Of a stretch of DNA of 64,000 nucleotides, positions 50,993 to 64,000 are shown one piece after another. The notes below the pieces were generated by a model, which did not search any database, was not told the origin of the DNA, and saw nothing but the letters and a program-made list of their open reading frames with translations. This DNA comes from Eulemur rufifrons. Lineage: Eukaryota; Chordata; Mammalia; Primates; Lemuridae. Numbering within the stretch: position 1 is the stretch's first letter; the number at the start of each line of letters is the position of its first letter. The DNA lies in the NCBI RefSeq assembly GCF_041146395.1, contig NW_027182922.1:108501-172500 (forward strand), in the 5' to 3' direction. The position numbers and the translations under genes are program-made.

Positions 50993-52869
50993 AAACCCAC
51001 GGGCCCATACCCAGAGTATGATAGAGTGGGTTCCCGGGTACAATCCCAGCCCCCTAAACTCCCCCCGCCCGCCTAATGCAGACAGGGCCCGTGCGCTAAG
51101 CATAACCAATACCTTTAACAGATAACCCTAACCCTTAACATAACACCCAACCCTGTTCCTATTTCTCCCCTTCACACGTAAACCTCACCATGCGCCTAAC
51201 TTTAACCTCTTATCCTAACGTTAATGCATAATCCATTTCCTGAGAACAACCCCTATCCCATAATTCTAACCCTGTCTCCTAGTCATCACTGTGACACCTA
51301 ATCACTAACCCTAATTCTAAACCGCTAACCCTAACCGTAACCCTACCTACAACCCTAACACTGACAGTAACCCTTACTTCTAACCCCAACGCTATGCCTA
51401 ACAAAAACCCTAACCCTTGACCCTAACCCTTCACCCTAACCCCTAAGCCTTACCCTAACCCTTAACCCTAATCCTAATCCTAACCATTAAACCTAACCCT
51501 AGCTCTTAAAGCTAACCCTAAACCTTACCCTCACGACTAGACCTAACCCTGACACTAACCTAACACCTAACCCTAACCAGAACCCCTAAAGCTAACCCTG
51601 AACCCTATCCCTAACCCTAGCAGTAAACTTTAACCCTAAACCTAAGCCCAACCCGTAACCCTAATCCTATCCTTTTACCCTAAAACTAACCCCTAAACCT
51701 AACCCCTATACCTCACCCTAACTCTAACCCCAATCATAATTCTAACCATACCCCTTCATAAAACACTAACTCCTAACCGCTAACCCTAACACTAACCAGA
51801 AACCCTAATCACTAATCCCCAACCCTAACGCTTAACCTTTACCCTAACCGTTAATCCTCACCCTAAATCTTAACACTGACCCTATCCTTAAGCTTTACCT
51901 CTAAGGCTAACCCATAACCCTACAGTAAGGAAGACCCTTAATGCTAATGGGATCCCTTATCCCTAACCCTAACACTACAGCTAAAAATAACCCTAACCTT
52001 TGATCCTTAAACCTAACCCCGAACACTTACTTTAACCCCAAACCCTAACCGTAATCCTAAGCATTAAACCTAACCCTATCTCTTAACCCTAACGCTAGCC
52101 CTTACCCTAACGCCTAGATCTAACCCTAAATCTAACCTACCACCTAATCTTAACTTAAGACCTAATGCTAACTCTAACCCTGAACCCTAAACCTACCCGT
52201 AACCCTTAACACTAACCCTATCCGTGAACCTTAACCCTGACCCTAACCATTACCCGCACCCAAGCATTTAACCCTGACCCTAACCCTAATCCTTAATGAT
52301 AACCCTAACACTAAACCCTAACCCTAAGCCCAACACTTAACCCTAATCCTATCCCTTAACCCTAACCCTAACCCTAATGCTATCCCCTAAACGTAACCCT
52401 AACCGTCACCAGTAAACCTAACCCTAACCTCTAACACAAACCATAGCACATAACTCTAACCCTAAAACTAACCCTAACCCTAACCCTAATCCCAAACCCT
52501 AACTCTTAACCTTAACCCTAAGCGTTAACTCTCACGCTAACCTTTAATTCTCACCCTAATCCTAATCTTCAAACCTAAACCTAACACTTAACCCTAACCC
52601 TGTACCTAACCCTAACTCCTCATCTTAACCCTAACCGTAAACCTCAACCCTAAACCGAAGTGTAACCGTTAAACCTAAGAGTAACCTTTACCCCTAACCC
52701 TAATCCCTATCCCTAAACCCTCACCCTAACACTAAACTTCATCCTTAACGCTGACCAGAATCCTAACCCTAAATCTAATTCTCAGACTTCTTGCTTTCTT
52801 AGAGTTTAGAAAGCCTGCAATCCTCCCATGCCATGCGTGAAAGGAGGCTCTACCACTGTGTCCTGCATG
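50993..52869 (+). repeat. Macrosatellite unit 24
   Basis: 1877 bp. ATAATCCATTTCC and CCAATCATAATTC are both shared with unit 26 but not with the intervening unit 25. Confidence 0.93.
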
Positions 52870-54746
52870 AAACCCACGGGCCCATACCCAGAGTATGATA
52901 GAGTGGGTTCCCGGGTACAATCCCAGCCCCCTAAACTCCCCCCGCCCGCCTAATGCAGACAGGGCCCGTGCGCTAAGCATAACCAATACCTTTAACAGAT
53001 AACCCTAACCCTTAACATAACACCCAACCCTGTTCCTATTTCTCCCCTTCACACGTAAACCTCACCATGCGCCTAACTTTAACCTCTTATCCTAACGTTA
53101 ATGCATAACCCATTTCCTGAGAACAACCCCTATCCCATAATTCTAACCCTGTCTCCTAGTCATCACTGTGACACCTAATCACTAACCCTAATTCTAAACC
53201 GCTAACCCTAACCGTAACCCTACCTACAACCCTAACACTGACAGTAACCCTTACTTCTAACCCCAACGCTATGCCTAACAAAAACCCTAACCCTTGACCC
53301 TAACCCTTCACCCTAACCCCTAAGCCTTACCCTAACCCTTAACCCTAATCCTAATCCTAACCATTAAACCTAACCCTAGCTCTTAAAGCTAACCCTAAAC
53401 CTTACCCTCACGACTAGACCTAACCCTGACACTAACCTAACACCTAACCCTAACCAGAACCCCTAAAGCTAACCCTGAACCCTATCCCTAACCCTAGCAG
53501 TAAACTTTAACCCTAAACCTAAGCCCAACCCGTAACCCTAATCCTATCCTTTTACCCTAAAACTAACCCCTAAACCTAACCCCTATACCTCACCCTAACT
53601 CTAACCCCAATCCTAATTCTAACCATACCCCTTCATAAAACACTAACTCCTAACCGCTAACCCTAACACTAACCAAAAACCCTAATCACTAATCCCCAAC
53701 CCTAACGCTTAACCTTTACCCTAACCGTTAATCCTCACCCTAAATCTTAACACTGACCCTATCCTTAAGCTTTACCTCTAAGGCTAACCCATAACCCTAC
53801 AGTAAGGAAGACCCTTAATGCTAATGGGATCCCTTATCCCTAACCCTAACACTACAGCTAAAAATAACCCTAACCTTTGATCCTTAAACCTAACCCCGAA
53901 CACTTACTTTAACCCCAAACCCTAACCGTAATCCTAAGCATTAAACCTAACCCTATCTCTTAACCCTAACGCTAGCCCTTACCCTAACGCCTAGATCTAA
54001 CCCTAAATCTAACCTACCACCTAATCTTAACTTAAGACCTAATGCTAACTCTAACCCTGAACCCTAAACCTACCCGTAACCCTTAACACTAACCCTATCC
54101 GTGAACCTTAACCCTGACCCTAACCATTACCCGCACCCAAGCATTTAACCCTGACCCTAACCCTAATCCTTAATGATAACCCTAACACTAAACCCTAACC
54201 CTAAGCCCAACACTTAACCCTAATCCTATCCCTTAACCCTAACCCTAACCCTAATGCTATCCCCTAAACGTAACCCTAACCGTCACCAGTAAACCTAACC
54301 CTAACCTCTAACACAAACCATAGCACATAACTCTAACCCTAAAACTAACCCTAACCCTAACCCTAATCCCAAACCCTAACTCTTAACCTTAACCCTAAGC
54401 GTTAACTCTCACGCTAACCTTTAATTCTCACCCTAATCCTAATCTTCAAACCTAAACCTAACACTTAACCCTAACCCTGTACCTAACCCTAACTCCTCAT
54501 CTTAACCCTAACCGTAAACCTCAACCCTAAACCGAAGTGTAACCGTTAAACCTAAGAGTAACCTTTACCCCTAACCCTAATCCCTATCCCTAAACCCTCA
54601 CCCTAACACTAAACTTCATCCTTAACGCTGACCAGAATCCTAACCCTAAATCTAATTCTCAGACTTCTTGCTTTCTTAGAGTTTAGAAAGCCTGCAATCC
54701 TCCCATGCCATGCGTGAAAGGAGGCTCTACCACTGTGTCCTGCATG
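52870..54746 (+). repeat. Macrosatellite unit 25
   Basis: 1877 bp. It has the array-common wording ATAACCCATTTCC and CCAATCCTAATTC at the two places where units 24 and 26 agree on the variant. Confidence 0.93.
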
Positions 54747-56618
54747 AAACCCACGGGCCCATACCCAGAGTATGATAGAGTGGGTTCCCGGGTACAATCC
54801 CAGCCCCCTAAACTCCCCCCGCCCGCCTAATGCAGACAGGGCCCGTGCGCTAAGCATAACCAATACCTTTAACAGATAACCCTAACCCTTAACATAACAC
54901 CCAACCCTGTTCCTATTTCTCCCCTTCACACGTAAACCTCACCATGCGCCTAACTTTAACCTCTTATCCTAACGTTAATGCATAATCCATTTCCTGAGAA
55001 CAACCCCTATCCCATAATTCTAACCCTGTCTCCTAGTCATCACTGTGACACCTAATCACTAACCCTAATTCTAAACCGCTAACCCTAACCGTAACCCTAC
55101 CTACAACCCTAACACTGACAGTAACCCTTACTTCTAACCCCAACGCTATGCCTAACAAAAACCCTAACCCTTGACCCTAACCCTTCACCCTAACCCCTAA
55201 GCCTTACCCTAACCCTTAACCCTAATCCTAATCCTAACCATTAAACCTAACCCTAGCTCTTAAAGCTAACCCTAAACCTTACCCTCACGACTAGACCTAA
55301 CCCTGACACTAACCTAACACCTAACCCTAACCAGAACCCCTAAAGCTAACCCTGAACCCTATCCCTAACCCTAGCAGTAAACTTTAACCCTAAACCTAAG
55401 CCCAACCCGTAACCCTAATCCTATCCTTTTACCCTAAAACTAACCCCTAAACCTAACCCCTATACCTCACCCTAACTCTAACCCCAATCATAATTCTAAC
55501 CATACCCCTTCATAAAACACTAACTCCTAACCGCTAACCCTAACACTAACCAAAAACCCTAATCACTAATCCCCAACCCTAACGCTTAACCTTTACCCTA
55601 ACCGTTAATCCTCACCCTAAATCTTAACACTGACCCTATCCTTAAGCTTTACCTCTAAGGCTAACCCATAACCCTACAGTAAGGAAGACCCTTAATGCTA
55701 ATGGGATCCCTTATCCCTAACCCTAACACTACAGCTAAAAATAACCCTAACCTTTGATCCTTAAACCTAACCCCGAACACTTACTTTAACCCCAAACCCT
55801 AACCGTAATCCTAAGCATTAAACCTAACCCTATCTCTTAACCCTAACGCTAGCCCTTACCCTAACGCCTAGATCTAACCCTAAATCTAACCTACCACCTA
55901 ATCGTAACCTTAAGCCCTAATGCTAACTCTAACCCTGAACCCTAAACCTACCCGTAACCCTTAACACTAACCCTATCCGTGAACCTTAACCCTGACCCTA
56001 ACCATTACCCGCACCCAAGCATTTAACCCTGACCCTAACCCTAATCCTTAATGATAACCCTAACACTAAACCCTAACCCTAAGTCCAACACTTAACCCTA
56101 ATCCTATCCCTTAACCCTAACCCTAACCCTAATGCTATCCCCTAAACGTAACCCTAACCGTCACCAGTAAACCTAACCCTAACCTCTAACACAAACCATA
56201 GCACATAACTCTAACCCTAAAACTTACCTTAACCCTAACCCTAAACCCTAACTCTTAACCTTAACCCTAAGCGTTAACTCCCACGCTAACCTTTAATCCT
56301 AACCCTAATCCTAATCTTCAACCCTAAACCTAACACTTAACCCTAAACCTATACCAAACCCTAAACCCTCATCTTAACCCTAACCGTAAACCTCAACCCT
56401 AAACCAAAGTGTAACCGTTAAACCTAAGAGTAACCTTTAACCCTAACCCTAAGCCCTAACCCTAAGCCCTCACCCTAACACTAAACTTCATCCTTAACCC
56501 TAACGATAATCCTAACCCTAAATCTAATTCTCAGACTTCTTGCATTCTTAGAGTTTAGAAAGCCTGCAATCCTCCCATGCCATGCGTGAAAGGAGGCTCT
56601 ACCACTGTGTCCTGCATG
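54747..56618 (+). repeat. Macrosatellite unit 26
   Basis: 1872 bp. Last unit of the homogenised block. From about 56220 the wording returns to the array-common form. Confidence 0.93.
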
Positions 56619-58487
56619 AAACCCACGGGCCCATACCGAGAGAATGTTAGAGTGGGTTCCCGGGTACAATCCCAGGCCCCTAAACTCCCCCCGCCCGCCT
56701 AATGCAGACAGGGCCCGTGCGCTAAGCATAAACAATACCTTTAACAGATAACCATAACCCTGAACATATCACCCAACCCTGTTCCTATTTCTCCCCTTAA
56801 CACGTAAACCTCACCGTGCGCCTAACTTTAACCTCTTATCCTAACGTTAATGCATAACCCATTTCCTGAGAACAACCCCTATCCCATAATTCTAACCCTA
56901 TCTCCTAGTCATCACTGTGACACCTAATCGCTAACCCTAATTCTTAACCGCTAACCCTAACCGTAACCCTACCTACAACCCTAACACTGACAGTAACCCT
57001 TACTTCTAACCCCAAAGCTATGCCTAACAAGAACCCTAACCCTTGACCCTAACCCTTCACCCTAACCCCTAAGCCTTACCCTAACCCTTAACCCTAATCC
57101 TAATCCTAACCATTAAACCTAACCCTAGCTCTTAAAGCTAACCCTAAACCTTACCCTCACGACTAGACCTAACCCTGACACTAACCTAACACCTAACCCT
57201 AACCAGAACCCCTAAAGCAAACCCTGAACCCTATCCCTAACCCTAGCAGTAAACTTTAACCCTAAACCTAAGCCCAACCCGTAACCCTAATCCTATCCTT
57301 TTACCCTAAAGCAAACCCCTAAACCTAAACCCTATACCTCACCCTATGTCTAACCCCAATCCTAATTCTAACCATACCCCTTCATAAAACACTAACCCTA
57401 ACCGCTAACCCTAACACTAAAAAAACCCTAATCACTAATCCCTAACCCTAACGCTTAACCTTTACCCTAACCTTTAACCCTCACCCTAAATCTTAACACT
57501 GACCCTAACTTTCACCTTTAACTCTAAGCCTAACCCTTAACCCTACAGTAAGGAAGACCCTTAATGCTAATGGGATCCGTTATCCCTAACCCTAACACTA
57601 CAGCTAAAAATAACCTGACCCTTTGATCCCTAAACCTAACCCCTAACACTTACTTTAACCCCAAACACTAACCCTAATCCTAAGCATTAAACCGAACCCT
57701 ATCTCTTAACCCTAACGCTAGCCCTTACCCTAACGGCTAGATCTAACCCTAAATCTAACCTACCGCCTAATCCTAACCTTAAGCCCTAATGCTAACTCTA
57801 ACCCTGAACCCTAAACCTACCCGTAACCCTTAACACTAACCCTATCCGTGAACCTTAACCCTGACCTTAACCATTACACGCACCCAAGCATTTAACCCTG
57901 ACCCTACCCCTAATCCTTAATGATAACCCTAACACTAAACCCTAACCCTAAGCCCAACACTTAACCCTAATCCTATCCCTTAACCCTAACCCTAATACTA
58001 ACCCCTAAACATAACTCTCACCGTGACCAGTAAACCTAACCCTAACCTCTAACACAAACCATAGCACATAACTCTAACCCTAAAACTAACCTTAACCCTA
58101 AACCTAACCCTAAACCCTAACTCTTAACCTTAACGCTAAGCGTTAACTCTCACGCTAACCTTTAATCCTAACCCAAATCCTAATCTTCAACCCTAAACCT
58201 AACACTTAACCCTAACCCTGTACCTAACCCTAACCCCTCATCTTAACCCTAACCGTAAACCTCAACCCGAAACCAAAGTGTAACCATTAAAGCTAAGAGT
58301 AACCTTTAACCCTAACCCTAATCCCTAACCCTAAGCCCTCACCCTAACACTAAACTTCATCCTTCACCCTAACCATAATCCTAACCCTAAATCTAATTCT
58401 CAGACTTCTTGCTTTCTTAGAGTTTAGAAAGCCTGCAATCCTCCCATGCCATGCGTGAAAGGAGGCTCTACCACTGTGTCCTGCATG
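56619..58487 (+). repeat. Macrosatellite unit 27
   Basis: 1869 bp. The core at its left edge carries GCATTCT in the hairpin and GAGAATGTTAGAG. Private AAAGCAAACC and CCTATGTCTAACC near 57310-57350. Confidence 0.93.
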
Positions 58488-60359
58488 AAACCCACGGGCC
58501 CATACCCAGAGTATGATAGAGTGGGTTCCCGGGTACAATCCCAGCCCCCTAAACTCCCACCGCCCGCCTAATGCAGACAGGGCCCGTGCGCTAAGCATAA
58601 ACAATACCTTTAACAGATAACCCTAACCCTGAACATAACACGCAACCCTGTTCCTATTTCTCTCCTTAACACGTAAACCTCACCGTGCGACTAACTTTAA
58701 CCTCTTATCCTAACGTTAATGCATAACCCATTTCCTGAGAACAACCCCTATCCCATAATTCTAACCCTATCTCCTAGTCATCACTGTGACACCTAATCGC
58801 TAACCCTAATTCTAAACCGCTAACCCTAACCGTAACCCTACCTACAACCCTAACACTGACGGTAACCCTTACTTCTAAACCCAACGCTATGCCTAACAAA
58901 AACCCTAACCCTTGACCCTAACCCTTCACCCTAACCCCTAAGCCTTACCCTACCCCTTAACCCTAATCCTAATCCTAACCATTAAACCTAACCCTAGCTC
59001 TTAAAGCTAACCCTAAACCTTACCCTCACGACTAGACCGAACCCTGACACTAACCTAACACCTAACCCTAACCAGAACCCCTAAAGCTAACCCTGAAGCC
59101 TATCCCTAACCCTAGCAGTAAACTTTAACCCTAAACCTAAGCCCAACCCGTAACCCTAATCCTATCCTTTTATCCTAAAACTAACCCCTAAACCTAACCC
59201 CTATACCTCACCCTAACTCTATCCCCAATCCTAATTCTAACCATACCCCTTCATAAAACACTAACTCCTAACCGCTAACCCTAACTCTAACCAAAAACCC
59301 TAATCACTAATCCCTAACCCTAACGCTTAACCTTTACCCTAACCGTTAACCCTCACCCTAAATCTTAACACTGACCCTAACGTTCACCTTTAACTCTAAG
59401 CCTAACCCTTAACCGTACAGTAAGGAAGACCCTTAATGCTAATGGGATCACTTATCCCTTACCCTAACTCTACAGATAAAAATAACCCTAACCTTTGATC
59501 CTTAAATCTAACCCCTAACACTTACTTTAACCCCAAACCCTAACCATAATCCTAAGCATTAAACCTAACCCTATCTCTTAACCCTAACGCTAGCCCTTAC
59601 CCTAACGCCTAGATCTAACCCTAAATCTAACCTACCGCCTAATCCTAACCTTAAGCCCTAATGCTAACTCTAACCCTGAACCCTAAACCTACCCGTAACC
59701 CATAACACTAACCCTATCTTTGAACCTTAACCCTGACCCTAACCATTACCCGCACCCAAGCATTTAACCCTGACTCTACCCCTAATCCTTAATGATAACC
59801 CTAACACTAAACCCTAACCCTAAGCCCAACACTTAACCCTAATCCTATCCCTTAACCGTAACCCTAATGCTAACCCCTAAACGTAACTCTCACCGAGACC
59901 AGTAAACCTAACCCTAACCTCTAACACAAACCATAGCACATAACTCTAACCCTAAAACTAACCCTAACCCTAAACCTAACCCTAAACCCTAACTCTTAAC
60001 CTTAACCCTAAGCGTTAACTCTCACGCTAACCTTTAATCCTAACCCTAATCCTAATCTTCAACTCTAAACCTAACACTTAACCCTAACCCTGTACCTAAC
60101 CCTAACCCCTCATCTTAACCCTAACCGTAAACCTCAACCCTAAACCAAAGTGTAACCGTTAAACCTAAGAGTAACCTTTAACCCTAACCCTAAGCCCTAA
60201 CCCTAAACCCTCACCCTAACACTAAACTTCATCCTTAACCCTAACCAGAATCCTAACCCTAAATCTAATTCTCAGACTTCTTGCTTTCTTAGAGTTTAGA
60301 AAGCCTGCAATCCTCCCATGCCATGCGTGAAAGGAGGCTCTACCACTGTGTCCTGCATG
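58488..60359 (+). repeat. Macrosatellite unit 28
   Basis: 1872 bp. Its right third (TAACTCTCACCGAGACCAG at 59884, CAACTCTAAACC) is shared with unit 30 and not with unit 29. Confidence 0.93.
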
Positions 60360-62256
60360 AAACCCACGGGCCCATACCCAGAGTATGATAGAGTGGGTTC
60401 CCGGGTACAATCCCAGCCCCCTAAACTCCCCCCGCCTGCCTAATGCAGACAGGGCCCGTGCGCTAAGCATAAACAATACCTTTAACAGATAACCCTAACC
60501 CTGAACATAACACCCAACCCTGTTCCTATTTCTCCCCTTAACACGTAAACCTCACCGTGCGCCTAACTTTAACCTCTTATCCTAACGTTAATGCATAACC
60601 CATTTCCTGAGAACAACCCCTATCCCATAATTCTAACCCTATCTCCTAGTCATCACTGTGACACCTAATCCCTAACCCTAATTCTAAACTGCTAACCCTA
60701 ACTGTAACCCTACCTACAACCCTAACACTGACAGTAACCCGTAATTCTAACCCCAACGCTCTGCCTATCAAAAACCCTAAGCCTTGACCCTAACCCTTCA
60801 CCCTAACCCCTAAGCATTACCCTATCCCTTAACCCTAATCCTAATCCTAACCATTAAACCTAACTCTAGCTCTTAAAGCTAACCCTAAACCTTACCCTCA
60901 CGACTAGACCTAACCCTGACACTAACCTAACACCTAACTCTAACCAGAACCCGTAAAGCTAACCCTGAAACCTATCCCTAACCCTAGCAGTAAACTTTAA
61001 CCCTAAACCTAAGGGCAACCCGTAACCATAATCCTATCATTTTACCCTAAAACTAACCCCTAAACCTAACCCCTAAACCTAACCGCTATACCTCACCCTT
61101 ACTCTAACCCCAATCCTAATTCTAACCATACCCCTTCATAAAACACTAACTCCTAACCGCTAACCCTAACACTAACCAAAAACCATAGTCACTAATCCCT
61201 AACCCTAACGCTTAACCTTTACCCTAACCGTTAACCCTCACCCTAAATCTTAACACTGACCCTAACCTTAATATTTAACTCTAAGCCTAACCCTTAACCC
61301 TACAGTAAGGAAGACCCTTAATGCTAATGGGATCCCTTATCCCTAACCCTAACACTACAGCTAAAAATAACCCTAACCTTTGATCCTTAAACCTAACCCC
61401 TAACACTTACTTTAACCCCAAACCCTAACCCTAATCCTAAGCATTAAACCTAACCCTATCTCTTAACCCTAACGCTAGCCCTTACCCTAACGCCTAGATC
61501 TAACCCTAAATCTAACCTACCGCCTAATCCTAACCTTAAGCCCTAATGCTAACTCTAACCCTGAACCCTAAACCTACCCGTAACCCTTAACACTAACCCT
61601 ATCCGTGAACCTTAACCCTGACCCTAACCATTACCCGCACCCAAGCATTTAACCCTGACCCTACCCCTAATCCTTAATGATAACCCTAACACTAAACCCT
61701 AACCCTAAGCCCAACACTTAACCCTAATCCTTTCCCTTAACCCTAACCATAACCGTAACCCTAATGCTAACCCCTAAACGTAACCCTAACCGTGACCAGT
61801 AAACCTAAACCTAACCTCTAACACAAACCATAGCACATAACTCTAACCCTAAAACTAACCCTAACCCTAAACCTAACCCTAAACCCTAACTCTTAACCTT
61901 AATCCTAAGTGTTAACTCTCACGCTAACCTTTAATCCTAACCCTAATCCTAATCTTCAACCCTAAACCTAACACTTAACCCTAACCCTGTACCAAACCCT
62001 AACCCTTCTTCTTACCCCTAACCGTAAACCTCAACCCTAAACCAAAGTGTAACCGTTAAAACTAAGAGTAACCTTTAACCCTAACCCTAATCCCTAACCC
62101 TAAGCCCTCACCCTAACACTAAACTTCATCCTTAACCCTAACCATTATCCTAACCCTAAATCTAATTCTCAGACTTCTTGCTTTCTTAGAGTTTAGAAAG
62201 CCTGCAATCCTCCCATGCCATGCGTGAAAGGAGGCTCTACCACTGTGTCCTGCATG
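60360..62256 (+). repeat. Macrosatellite unit 29
   Basis: 1897 bp, the longest Alu-free unit. Part of the extra length is a local duplication of CCCCTAAACCTAA at about 61056-61085. Confidence 0.93.
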
Positions 62257-64000
62257 AAACCCACGGGCCCATACCCAAAGTATGATAGAGTGGGTTCCCG
62301 GGTACAATCCCAGCCCCCTAAACTCCCCCCGCCCGTCTAATGCAGACCGGGCCCGTGCGCTAAGCATAAACAATACCTTTAACAGATAACCCTAACCCTG
62401 AACATAACACCCAACCCTGTTCCTATTTCTCCCCTTAACACGTAAACCTCACCGTGCGCCTAACTTTAACCTCTTATCCTAACGTTAATGCATAACCCAT
62501 TTCCTGACAACAACCCCTATCCCATAATTCTAACCCTATCTCCTAGTCATCACTGTGACACCTAATCCCTAACCCTAATTCTAAACCGCTAACCCTAACC
62601 GTAACCCTACCTACAACCCTAACACTGACAGTAACCCTTACTTCTAACCCCAACGCTATGCCTAACAAAAACCCTAACCCTTGACCCTAACCCTTCACCC
62701 TAACCCCTAAGCCTTACCCTAACCCTTAACCCTAATCCTAATCCTAACCATTAAACCTAACCCTAGCTCTTAAAGCTAACCCTAAACCATACCCTCACGA
62801 CTAGACCTAACCCTGACACTAACCTAACACCTAACCCTAACCAGAACCCCTAAAGCTAACCCTGAACCCTATCCCTAACCCTAGCAGTAAATTTTAACCC
62901 TAAACCTAAGCCCAACCCGTAACCCTAATCCTATCCTTTTACCCTAAAGCTAACCCCTAAACCTAACCCCTATACCTCACCCTAACTCTAACCCCAATCC
63001 TAATTCTAACCATACCCCTTCATAAAACACTAACTCCTAACCGCTAACCCTAACACTAACCAAACACCCTAATCACTAATCCCTAACCCTAACGCTTAAC
63101 CTTTACCCTAACCGTTAACCCTCACCCTAAATCTTAACACTGACCCTAACCTTCACCTTTAACTCTAAGCCTAACCCTTAACCCTACAGTAAGGAAGACC
63201 CTTAATGCTAATGGGATCCCTTATCCCTAACCCTAACACTACAGCTAAAAATAACCCTAACCTTTGATCCTTAAACCTAACCCCTAACACTTACTTTAAC
63301 CCCAAACACTAACCCTAATCCTAAGCATTAAACCTAACCCTATCTCTTAACCCTAATGCTAGCCCTTACCCTAACGCCTAGATCTAACCCTAAATCTAAC
63401 CTACCGCCTAACCCTAACCTTAAGCCCTAATGCTAACTCTAACCCTGAACCCTAAACCTACCCGTAACCCTTAACACTAACCCTATCCGTGAACCTTAAC
63501 CCTGACCCTAACCATTACAAGCACCCAAGCATTTAACCCTGACCCTACCCCTAATCCTTAATGATAACCCTAACACTAAACCGTAACCCTAAGCCCAACA
63601 CTTAACCCTAATCCTATCCCTTAACCGTAACCCTAATGCTAACCCCTAAACGTAACTCTCACCGAGACCAGTAAACCTAACCCTAACCTCTAACACAAAC
63701 CATAGCACATAACTCTAACCCTAAAACTAACCCTAACCCTAAACCTAACCCTAAACCCTAACTCTTAACCTTAACCCTAAGCGTTAACTCTCACGCTAAC
63801 CTTTAATCCTAACCCTAATCCTAATCTTCAACTCTAAACCTAACACTTAACCCTAACCCTGTACCTAACCCTAACCCCTCATCTTAACCCTAACCGTAAA
63901 CCTCAACCCTAAACCAAAGTGTAACCGTTAAACCTAAGAGTAACCTTTAACCCTAACCCTAAGCCCTAACCCTAAACCCTCACCCTAACACTAAACTTCA
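62257..64000 (+). repeat. Macrosatellite unit 30, cut by the window end
   Basis: 1744 bp. It ends at AACTTCA, just before the next core would begin. It agrees with unit 28 in its right third. Confidence 0.93.

Larger units (their letters stand above)
6290..64000 (+). repeat. Telomere-like macrosatellite array, ~1.87-kb unit, 30 units
   Basis: A 1.85-1.90-kb unit is repeated head to tail without inversion to the end of the window. Using AAACCC after CTGCATG as phase point, units start at 6290, 8154, 10376, 12252, 14121, 15992, 17855, 19713, 21572, 23442, 25654, 27867, 29745, 31957, 33835, 35684, 37562, 39774, 41652, 43502, 45360, 47238, 49116, 50993, 52870, 54747, 56619, 58488, 60360 and 62257. 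Most of the unit is CCCTAA and one- or two-base variants (CACTAA, CCGTAA, CCTTAA, CTCTAA, CCTAAT). The same variants sit at the same places in every unit, so the degenerate unit existed before amplification. Perfect runs are short, at most about four hexamers (15590, 23040). Each unit normally has one BamHI (GGATCC) site, one BglII (AGATCT) site and one SmaI (CCCGGG) site. Copies broken by substitution exist, such as GGGACCCC at 44447 in unit 20. Confidence 0.97.

Noticed and set aside
6290..64000. A functional chromosome end (true telomere)
   Set aside because: Perfect hexamer runs are at most about four, the variants are fixed between units, and the array carries interior Alus and continues past the window. 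It is telomere-like satellite, not a terminal tract.
6290..64000. CRISPR-like or prokaryotic repeat array
   Set aside because: The unit is 1.87 kb, spacers are absent and primate Alus are embedded.

Overview
The window is non-coding satellite DNA from a primate, most likely a strepsirrhine (lemur or loris group). The host is read from five complete dimeric Alu elements. All carry the A-rich linker and right-arm wording typical of strepsirrhine Alus (a linker containing GAAATTATATGGACAGC and a right arm with TGAGGTTGCTGTGAGC). I see no convincing protein-coding gene, tRNA, rRNA or CRISPR array. All open reading frames are short and fall inside tandem repeats.

Region 1 (1-6289) is a head-to-tail array of an AT-richer satellite with monomers of 541-556 bp: eleven full copies and one truncated copy. 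The monomers fall into three subtypes (A, B, C). From 1093 onward these are ordered B-C-A, giving a higher-order repeat of about 1.64 kb seen three times (1093-2731, 2732-4378, 4379-6022). Several monomers are subtype hybrids. This organisation is typical of centromeric or pericentromeric satellite.

At 6289/6290 the first satellite stops inside a monomer and a second satellite begins without any spacer. Region 2 (6290-64000, about 57.7 kb) is a macrosatellite of thirty head-to-tail units in one orientation, 28 of them complete between my chosen phase points plus one ending at the window edge. Units without Alu are 1849-1897 bp; units with Alu are about 2.21-2.22 kb. Roughly 1.65 kb of each unit is degenerate telomere-like sequence (CCCTAA and variants on the plus strand, so TTAGGG on the minus strand). 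About 218 bp is an unrelated, well conserved, CpG-bearing core with a short hairpin, a 9-bp inverted repeat and a C-run cluster that forms a G-quadruplex motif on the minus strand.

The array records its own history. One sense Alu is found once (unit 2). One antisense Alu is present in four units at the identical place, so it spread by amplification of the units. The two independent Alu insertions used the same TTAA target in opposite orientations. A four-unit block of 7817 bp is duplicated in tandem (about 27226-42978), a one-unit Alu-bearing block of 2.21 kb is duplicated in tandem (about 22410-26944), and about 46180-56200 is a strongly homogenised stretch. I infer that unequal exchange or conversion acts over one, two and four units.

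Nothing here works together as genes. The most interesting possibility is functional only by analogy: a CpG/GC-box core placed so that minus-strand transcription would give UUAGGG-rich RNA, as TERRA promoters do. That is inference and untested.
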